Shown: one piece after another, positions 56,541 to 64,000 of the stretch
Numbering within the stretch: position 1 is the stretch's first letter
Layout of the letters: each line of letters starts with the position of its first letter
NCBI GenBank assembly: GCA_029817715.1
Contig: JARUPY010000290.1
Coordinates: 1,426,001 to 1,490,000, forward strand
DNA from: Melastoma dodecandrum
Taxonomy: Eukaryota > Streptophyta > Magnoliopsida > Myrtales > Melastomataceae
DNA: 64,000 bases
Direction of reading: 5' to 3'
Notes under the pieces: generated by a model
The model's database searches: none
What the model was told of the DNA's origin: nothing
The model's input: only the letters and a program-made list of their open reading frames with translations
Program-made: the position numbers and the translations under genes

Positions 56541-57639
56541 TGTTGGCATGGCAAAAATCTCGGGCCTAATTATGATGAGCCCATAAATTCAGGCCATTTT
56601 ATTAACAAAGTTATGCCGACCCATATGAAGTATACCAAGACAATAACAAGATGTTTTGGGCCCATTTTACACGAAGCCCACAGGTCCAGGGGTCATTTAG
56701 AGTGTTTACAAGCCCACCGTTATGAGCCCGTCAAGGAAGTACTAAGTCTACGAAGGACCGTCGGGGTCAAGTCTACGAATATCATAACAGAACTTGACTC
56801 CGAGATTTTCGAAAAAAGATTACGGGGCCACGTTCCCATTATTTGAAACGATCTTCATGTGGAGAAAATCTGGGGAGACATCTTCATTTATCTGATTTGA
56901 TATAAGAAAGAGAAGTTGTGTTGTTAAGTCTAAGCGAGTCCAAACTGATAGACGATGTGGATAAAAGCCATGTCTACCAGGATCAATTTGTCACTGAGAT
57001 TTCTGGAAGTCAGTTAGGAGGACCACGACTTGGGAAGATACTTTGAGAACGTGCCAAACATCCCAGGCACACTAAGATTTAGTATAAAAGGGAGAAGATC
57101 CTCCTTAGTCAGACACGACAATCAAACCAAGACATATTTTACAATGATCGTCAACCTTTAGTTTTAGTTAACAGGCGTCCAGACCTTGACCTGGGTGAAC
57201 TCACAAGGGTTCTTGGTCTTCACTTCCATGATCAAAATTTGCAACCGTAGTTCTGATAGCCAAATCTCCGCCTTCACTCCATCGTCTTGGTGAGCAACCG
57301 TAGCCTCGACGCAAAAGCTCCGCCATCACTCCACCACCAGGCATCCAGATCCACCACTACCTTCGACCACAATCTGCCGATCACCTCTCCAGAAGTCAGA
57401 TTCCACCATTCCAGTCCGCAAGTCTACGGCGCCAACAGCAAATCTACGGCACCTCCACCAACCGATTCATCAACTTTATTGTTTTTCATGGCTGTAAGCT
57501 TTTGATTCGTTTGTAAGAAATTGTTTGAGCATCGTTGATTAACATATTTCATCTATTTTCATTTACTGGCGACCACATCCGAACCCCTATGAGTGTTCGT
57601 GCCAAATATTTCCAATGTGATATGTTTCCGACGCGAACA
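56541..57639 (+). repeat. Right LTR of the nested element
   Basis: It matches the left LTR closely, with small indels in the minisatellite. TATA is at 57083-57090. Confidence 0.9.
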
Positions 57640-57641
57640 AC

Positions 57642-60600
57642 GTGGAAGACGCATGGAGTCTTATCTCCAGGGCCAAGATATCTGGGAGATTATTGGAGGA
57701 AGTGAGAAGACCCCACCGAAGGAGGATGCTGTTGCAGAAATGGCAGATAAAAGCAGGGAAGGCCATGTTCGCCATAAAGACTATCAGAGAGAATGAAATG
57801 CTTGAGCATATAAGGTACGCCACTACGTCAAAAGATGCATGGGATATATTAGCAACTTCGTTCTCGAAGAAAAACGATACGAGGCTACAGTTCCTAGAGA
57901 ATGACTTGCTGGCAGTTAGACAAGGAGAATTAGGAATTAATCAGTTCTTCACAAAATTAAAATCTATTTGTCGGAAAATATCGGAGTTAGACCCATGTTC
58001 AAGGATTTGTGATGATAGGATGAAGAGGATAATTATCCATGGGTTAAGGCCAGAATACAGAGGATTTATTGCGGCTGTTGAAGGGTGGCCCACGCCGCCG
58101 TCGTTGGAAGATTTGGAAAATCTGCCAGCTAATCAGGAGACGCTAGCAAAACAAATGGCGGGCGTAACCTTAAAAAATGAAGAAGAAGCCTTATATAGTA
58201 GTAAGGGAAGAATCTCTGTTAAAAATAAGAGATCTGAGGAGAGAAAATTTCCATAAGGCGGTAGAGATGGTCGATGAGATTATCAGCCCAATCGACGACA
58301 ACAATAGAAGATACTAGATAAGCCAACCCAACGGAAGAATGAAGAATGTTTCAATTGTGGAAAGAAGGGGCATTACGCTCGAGACTGTTGGTCGAAGAAG
58401 ACGGACGTGGAAGGAAATGTTGTCACGTCAAGCTGCCAAGACGAGGATAAATTTGGAGAAGAGTGAAACCTTGAAGCATCCCTCACCGTGCTGGAAGAAG
58501 AGCAACCATTGGAAGACCAGGCTCTTGTAGTAGTTCTCAATAAAGCATTAGACTACATAAAGATTTGGATATTTGACTCAGGATGCTCTAATCATATGAT
58601 TGGTGGCCATGAGAAGCTGCAAGAATTGTCAGAATATAAGGGCTAACAAGCCGTCGTCGTCGCCAACAACTTTGGAATGCCTATTGCCTACGTCGGGAAG
58701 ACTATCATAATGGCCGATGACAGCTCAAATAAGGTGCAGCTATATGGAGTCTACCATGTCCCGGGAATAAAGAAAAATATCTTGTCAGTAGCCTAACCAA
58801 GAGTCCCAGGCAATTTCGTGGTGTTCAGGCCTGATGTCAAGGTTTACCATGAGCTAAAGTTTTCAGGGAAATCGTTCATGGAGGGGTGGAAGGTTAACTA
58901 TATCTATGTAATGTCTATAGAATCGGCATACATAGATAGAGTGAAGAAAAACGAGACGACGGGCCTATGGCATGAGAGGTTTCAGCACTTGGCTATCACA
59001 AGAAGATTATGATGAACAAAGAGATGCTGAAAGGCCTTCCACAATTGGAAGTGAATGTTGACAGCATCTGTGCAGGCTGTTAGTATGGTAAAGCACACTA
59101 GTTACCGTACGAAGAGTACAAGTATAGGGCGGACGAAGCACTATAGTTGATACACTCTGATGTATTTGGGCCAGTAAAGCGCCCATCTGTAAGCGGCAGC
59201 AGATACATGGTGACATTCATTGATGACTACTCCAGGTATGTCTGGGTAGACTTCATAAAAGAGAAGTCAGAGGTCTTGTAGAAATTCAAAGAGTTCAAGA
59301 TCAAGGCGGAGAACGATCTGCAAACAAAGGTGAGGTCTCTACGCATCGACAATGTGGGAGAATATGCCTCCAGGGAATTTACAGAATATCTCAAGGAGTG
59401 CAAGACTAGAAGACAGTTGACATGCCTCTACACGTCACAACAGAATGGTGTCGCAGAGAGAAAGAACATGTATCTTGTAGAAGTATGCAGAAGCATGTTG
59501 CACGCCACAAATGTCCCTGGAAGATACTGGGCAGAGTGCATAAAGGCTGCTACAGATGTTGCAAATAGGCTACCGCAATCTCGCCTCAACCTCAAAACAT
59601 CTTTTGAGCTACTATGGAAGATGAAGCCCATAGTGTGCCACTTCCAAGTCTTCGGGTGTGTTTACTATGTGTTCATCCCTAGCCACTGGCGAAGAAAATT
59701 TGAAAAAAAGGTGACAAAGTGCATCTTTGTCGGATATTACATGGAAAGAAAGGGATGGTGATGTTTTGATCTTATAACTAACAAGTGTACGGTATCGCGC
59801 AACGTGATATTTGATGAGGCAACTTTCTAGTAGCCGCTTTCAAAGGAAGTAGAAGATAAAGACAAGAACCAGAGGGAGGAAGTACTATTAAAGCCAGTCA
59901 TTGAGGATACAACAGAAGAAACTTCTTTTGTGAGAAATAACGATGAAGAAGAAGATCAACCATGACAAATAGGAGTCTATCAACTATCTTATCAAGATAC
60001 GACTGAAGAAGATAGAGATAATACGACACCGTAAAGGAGATCCATAAGATAACGAAGACCACTAACATGATATATAGATGCAGCTCTTGCCGAGGACATT
60101 GATCCACAGGAGCCATCAAGTTATGAAGAAGCGTCACAACATAAGCAATGATGAGATGCAATGCTAGAAGAGATCCGAGTGTTAAAAGAAAATCAAACTT
60201 GGGATTTGGTACCCAAACCTGGTGAAGTTAGACCGATATCCTGCAAATGGGTGTATAAGGTGAAGACTCGCTCAGATGATTCAGTAGAAATATATAAGGC
60301 TCGTCTCGTTGTTCGAGGATTTTCACAGCAGTATGGCTTGGACTACGACGAGACATTCAGTTCGGTTGTAAAGATAACAATGTTAGAGCACTACTCTCCC
60401 AAACAGTAAGTAAGCCTTGAAAGCTTTGACAAATTTACATAAAGAATGCATTCCTATATGGAGAGCTTGATCGAGCTATCTACATGGAGCAACCACAAGA
60501 ATTTGAAGACAAGAAACATCCCAAATACATTTTCAAGCTGAGGAAAGCATTGTATGGGCTAAAGCAGGCTCAGAAGCTTGGTATGGCAAGATTGCATAAT

Positions 60601-61370
60601 TTCTACTAGAGAGTGGATATACTCTTATCGTAGCTGACTCAAGCCTCTTCGTCAAAGTCCGAGGAGAGAAGATTGCAGTAGTTCTTGTGTATGTGGATGA
60701 CTTGATCATCGCCAGAGACCACTTCATTGAGATCAATCATATCAAAGAAAATCTTTTCGTACAGTTTCTCATGAAGGAGCTTGGAGAATTGAAGCATTTT
60801 CTTGGGCTAGAATTTTATCAAGTTCCAAAAGATATGTTCCTATGCCAATAGAAATACGCAAAGGAGCTGTTGAAGAAATATAGAATGCTCAAGTGCAAGC
60901 CAATATCAATACCCATCGAGTTCAATGCCAAACTCACGAATTAAGGCAAGAATCTTGAAGATCCAACGATCGTCAGTTGGTGGGGAATTTAATTTAAGTT
61001 ACACATACAAGACCAGACATATCATTCGCTGTTAGACTAGGAAGCATATTTATGCAATCTCCAAGGAAGCCTCACCTCGAAGCAGTTTGTCAGATATTGA
61101 GGTACATCAATGGTACGTTGAATTATGGAATATTCTATAGAAGAGATGGAGATTACAAACTCTCTGGGTACTGTGATGCAGACTACGTTGGAGACCGCGA
61201 TACTCGAAGATCAACTATAGGGTATGCTTCCAGTATTACAGAGGGAGCAGTCTCCTGTTGTAGTAAGCGACAACCAACAGTTTCACTTTCAACCACATAA
61301 GCAAAGCATAGAGTTGTCGCCACCGCAACACAGGAAGCTACATGGCTAATGCAACTCATGTAAGATCTTC
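57642..61370 (+). pseudogene. Copia gag-pol of the second element
   Basis: Gag: DAWDILATSFSKKNDTRLQF, ICDDRMKRIIIHGLRPEYRG. The zinc knuckle CFNCGKKGHYARDC is intact near 58350. Protease: WIFDSGCSNHMIGG near 58565. Integrase: [29 protein letters not shown] and [67 protein letters not shown] near 60690. RNase H: GYCDADYVGDRDTRRSTIGY near 61170. Better preserved than the other copia copy, but stops (for example near 58645 and 58796) and frameshifts remain. Confidence 0.9.
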
Positions 61371-61636
61371 ACCAATAAGCAAACTATGCAGTTTCTTTGT
61401 AATGCGACAACAAGTCATCAATCCAGTTAGCCGAAAACCCAATATTTCATGCAAGAACTAAGCACATGGAGATCCATTATCATTTCCAGCGAGAAAAAGT
61501 GTTACAAGAAGATATCACGTTACAATATATCAGCACAAGAGATCAATCGGGGGACATCTTCACTAAAAGACTTAATGCGAGCAAACTAGAAGAGTTTCGT
61601 TCGCAACTTGGCATGACAAGAAGATGGAGTCGGTGT

Positions 61637-62109
61637 TGTGGGGGAATGATAAAGAACAACACCTACCCACTTCATGCCCTCTCGTTCTCCTTATATTTTG
61701 GTGGTAATTTCTATAAAACTCAAGGGGGCTTCCAAAGATATTTTTATTATGATATCGATAGATGTAATTAGTGGTGAAAAATATGAATACGTAGGCGGTA
61801 GGTAGAATTTTGTGGCTAGAATAGAAGAAAAGTAAGTAGGTAGAACAAATGGTTTATAATAAAGCTAGGTGTTGCATTTGTAACCCTATCCAAGTTGAAG
61901 GCATCCGTCTATAAATAGGGCGCCCTTCATTTGTAACAATCATCTCTTGTAGCAATAGATGTTCGGGGAAATTATTAGGTAGATAGTTTGCTCTTCACCT
62001 CTCTCCTCCAAATATTTCTATCGACAATTCCTCTTAAGTCAGGTGGCTAAAGCATTGGGAAATCGAGACGACCATCTTAACTTATTAGCTAGGAAGCCAC
62101 GAGGTCCTA
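61637..62109 (+). repeat. 3' LTR of the second copia element
   Basis: It matches the 5' LTR along its length and ends near GAGGTCCTA. The start is preceded by a G-rich purine tract. Confidence 0.75.
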
Positions 62110-62683
62110 GAGGAAAACGAGGTTTATTTTTTTATTAGGAAAGCGGGATCTTATGCTCGGTTGGGTCAGTGTGATTAGAGATTGTCTCAGCATAAATTTA
62201 TACTCCATTGTTATAGTGAATCATCTTTTCCTCTCGTGTACGTAAGTCGATCTCATCGAGCCATGTAAATTTCACGTCTCTTTTTGCTTTTCATAAACAT
62301 TCGATTGTTGACCATAGTTGGTTCGGCACGCTCCCAAGATCTTAGTTGTGTAGAATTGATATCCATGAGTGTAGAATTTGAGACCGGAAAGTTAGATGTG
62401 AGCCTGAATTTTGACTCGTGGCAGATCAAGAAGAGCACGCTCCTAGTATAAAGAGGACTAAAGGATACAGTTTATCGTACAAGATCTGCAAATGCTTATG
62501 GATGTGATTTATGGACAATTTCGGCCTTGACAAGGTATCTTATGAGTAGTGATATTTCGAGGGCCAACAGGAATACTTTACATTAACATTGTCGTCGTCA
62601 TCATCATCACGACATCATTATTATTATCTCTGTTTCCTTCCATTCACATCACCGGCCTTAGAAGAGTTTTTCACGCAAGTAAA
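62110..62683. other. Spacer 3' of the second Gnk2 gene
   Basis: No ORF with a recognisable domain. It probably includes the 3' UTR of the gene at 62684-63082. Confidence 0.45.
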
Positions 62684-63082
62684 TCACCTCACATCACTTA
62701 TATGATATATTTCATAACGGATGTCGCAATCTGCAAGATGAACTTGAGCCCCTATGCCATGTGTACTACACCTTTGGAAGAGTGTAGTTCCGGCTGAGTC
62801 CAGGCAACTGAGACAATCATCATGCGAGAGAGATCTGCTGCAGTAATTCGCACCATATAGAAGCTTAAATTTTGTCGAGACGAGAATGCCGAGCAACTCG
62901 GGAGACGTTGCAGATAGGATGTTGACCATATCAACAGGCACGTCATGTCTACCATCAAATGGGGAAAATTTATTTTTGTTGCAGATTAGTGATAATAGAG
63001 TTGAATTATAAGCCGCCATCGCAGTACCTGCAAATAACGAAACGACCAAGATAATGAAACTCATATATTTCCCAACGATCAT
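62684..63082 (-). CDS. Ginkbilobin-2-like (Gnk2/DUF26) secreted protein 2, intact
   Basis: 132 aa. A signal peptide (MSFIILVVSLFAGTAMA) is followed by AYNSTLLSLIC and the single Gnk2 domain. Cys are at 34, 81, 90, 93, 105 and 119, with the signature CSRSLSHDDCLSC (C81-x8-C90-x2-C93). The end of the domain (IGAQVHLADCDIRYE) closely parallels the protein at 51252-51779 (GAQIHLKDCYIRYE). Secreted single-domain member, probably apoplastic. A TATA box (CTATAAATAG, minus strand, 63138-63145) stands 56-63 bp before the ATG. It is single-exon, like its paralogue. Confidence 0.92.
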   Translation of the reverse strand: MIVGKYMSFIILVVSLFAGTAMAAYNSTLLSLICNKNKFSPFDGRHDVPVDMVNILSATSPELLGILVSTKFKLLYGANYCSRSLSHDDCLSCLDSAGTTLFQRCSTHGIGAQVHLADCDIRYEIYHISDVR

Positions 63083-63137
63083 TTACATCTCCTCTATCTC
63101 CCTCGTGTGCGTCTGTGACTAGTAACTGATATAACAC

Positions 63138-63145
63138 TATTTATA
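63138..63145 (-). promoter_or_regulatory. TATA box of Gnk2-like gene 2
   Basis: The minus strand reads CTATAAATAG at a normal distance from the start codon. Confidence 0.55.
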
Positions 63146-63277
63146 GATGGGGGTAGGATAATGGCATTTTGTTCGGTCTGACCGAATTTGGGAGTAGGTT
63201 TTGTATTCAATCGGGCAGCTTTGTTGGCTGCCGACTAGAGCACTTCTTTCAAGGATTCGATGTTGATTACATCTAAG

Positions 63278-63324
63278 CCGAGGTCGAGGTCGAGGTCGAG
63301 GTCGAGGTCGAGTTCGAGGTCGAT
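63278..63324 (+). repeat. Hexanucleotide microsatellite (GAGGTC)n
   Basis: About seven units of CGAGGT with one variant (CGAGTT) near the end. Confidence 0.9.
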
Positions 63325-63696
63325 GAAACTAAGATGCAGTAGGGTGGGATCTCATCAAGAAGACTGGGGATATATTTCGATGACACAGTATTTACCTAAA
63401 GTGAAATTATGTTACACAGTATTTTTAATCGTAATAGACCCCCGTCATTTTTTTCTTCCTTCTTGTAACAAATTCTTATAACTTAATTTAGTTAAATAAA
63501 AATATAATTATTTTTCTTTGTCTTAAGAAAGTAATAATTAATTTAAATAGTTTGAATTCCAATTCCAATAAATGTGTTTATAGAATAACAAGTATAAGAA
63601 AATCACACTAAAATTATAAGAATTAAAAAAAAAAAGATCACACGAAACAATTTCGAAAGCATGACACATGATCGTAGAATATATCACATCATCGAA

Positions 63697-63972
63697 CTAA
63701 ACTGAAGTGCAATGACCAAACTTGTTTCCGTTGCAGGTAGTTGATACTACACTCGTATCGTAAGCCCTCACCACGTTACCTGCATATAAAAACACGACCC
63801 AGATCACGATGAGTATCTGCTGCTGGGCTGGTACAAACTTCCTCATTGAACAGACAATCGTTTCCATTTTCTTAGATTTCTCTGGTGCGAGTGAGACCGG
63901 CATTGATTCAACACAACTTATAGAGGACGACGTCTCGTAACCTACGTCCATGACATGCTTCCTTATGATCAT
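63697..63972 (-). pseudogene. Ginkbilobin-2-like paralogue 3, truncated
   Basis: After a polar N-terminal extension, Met36 (63867) begins a signal-peptide-like stretch (ILIVIWVVFLYAGNVVR). Then comes AYDTSVVSTTCNGNKFGHC, the first strand and first Cys of a Gnk2 domain. A stop follows at once, and no further domain sequence is visible downstream to about 63480. All five later Cys are missing, so it cannot fold as a Gnk2 protein. It lies 0.6 kb from its intact neighbour in the same orientation. Confidence 0.7.
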
Positions 63973-64000
63973 AATTGCTTACGTTCCCTTGGTCGAATCT

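Larger units (their letters stand above)
54246..57639 (+). mobile_element. Non-autonomous gypsy-type LTR element inserted in copia gag
   Basis: LTRs 54246-55351 (1106 bp) and 56541-57639 (1099 bp) both start TGTTGGCATGGC and end ACGCGAACA. The target duplication is ACTTG (54241-54245) and ACGTG (57640-57644), one mismatch. The other copia copy has ACGTG at this point of gag, which shows that the T in the left copy is a later change. A primer site (TGGCGACCACAGTGGGAG, 55358-55375) and a purine tract (AAGAGGGGGG, 56527-56536) are present. The interior is only 1189 bp without gag-pol, so it needed proteins from a Tat-like helper. Confidence 0.92.
53466..62109 (+). mobile_element. Ty1/copia retrotransposon with a nested insertion
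   Basis: LTRs at about 53466-53939 and 61637-62109 share long blocks (for example GGTAGGTAGAATTTTRTGGCT and ATCGAGACGACCATCTTAA). A primer site (TGGCATCAAAGCC, 53942-53954), a leader with 22-bp repeats and a gag-pol in the plus direction follow. Gag is split by the element at 54246-57639. No convincing 5-bp target duplication was found. It lies within the Gnk2 cluster. Confidence 0.87.

Noticed and set aside
63260..63481. Plus ORF with an Arg-Ser repeat, resembling an SR-protein tail
   Set aside because: It is a translation of the (GAGGTC)n microsatellite with no other protein-like sequence.

Overview
The window is nuclear DNA of a flowering plant, probably a dicot. Genes are split by GT-AG introns, the recognisable proteins are plant families (allene oxide synthase, ING PHD protein, MO25, MYB-CC factor, RING-H2 ligase, ginkbilobin-like secreted proteins), and much of the sequence is nested LTR retrotransposons. 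The species cannot be fixed from the sequence. No rRNA, tRNA or CRISPR array was recognised.

Layout. 0.2-3.0 kb: a small unknown ORF and a decayed intronless allene oxide synthase. 5.0-13.7 kb: a decayed minus-strand Ty3/gypsy element split near the end of its integrase by a plus-strand Tat-like element (5106-9711) with a perfect 5-bp target duplication. 14.1-24.8 kb is the gene-rich island: an MO25 pseudogene, an intact 7-exon ING2-type gene, a divergently transcribed HNH-nuclease gene with a one-base frameshift, pseudogenes of a GH17 glucanase and of a MYB-CC factor, and an intact RING-H2 gene. 25.3-35.3 kb: a minus-strand Tat-like gypsy element with an antisense extra ORF of plant-mobile-domain type.

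35.9-44.5 kb is the most unusual part. About 8.2 kb of a caulimovirid (plant pararetrovirus) genome lies there with long uninterrupted ORFs: a 1741-residue polyprotein, a 624-residue zinc-knuckle protein and two small ORFs. It lies precisely between imperfect terminal inverted repeats that are flanked by a perfect 9-bp direct repeat, as in Mutator-like transposons. Either the virus integrated into a small Mutator-type foldback element, or the viral genome was mobilised as cargo of one. The sequence alone does not decide between them.

44.8-49.4 kb is a heavily decayed minus-strand copia element. 51.2-64 kb holds three ginkbilobin-2 (DUF26) secreted-protein genes in one orientation, two intact and one truncated. 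The first is separated from the others by a second copia element (53.5-62.1 kb), whose gag gene is itself interrupted by a small non-autonomous gypsy-type element (54246-57639).

The active host functions suggested are chromatin reading (ING2), ubiquitination (RING-H2) and apoplastic defence (Gnk2 proteins). The rest is mainly a record of nested insertions and gene decay.
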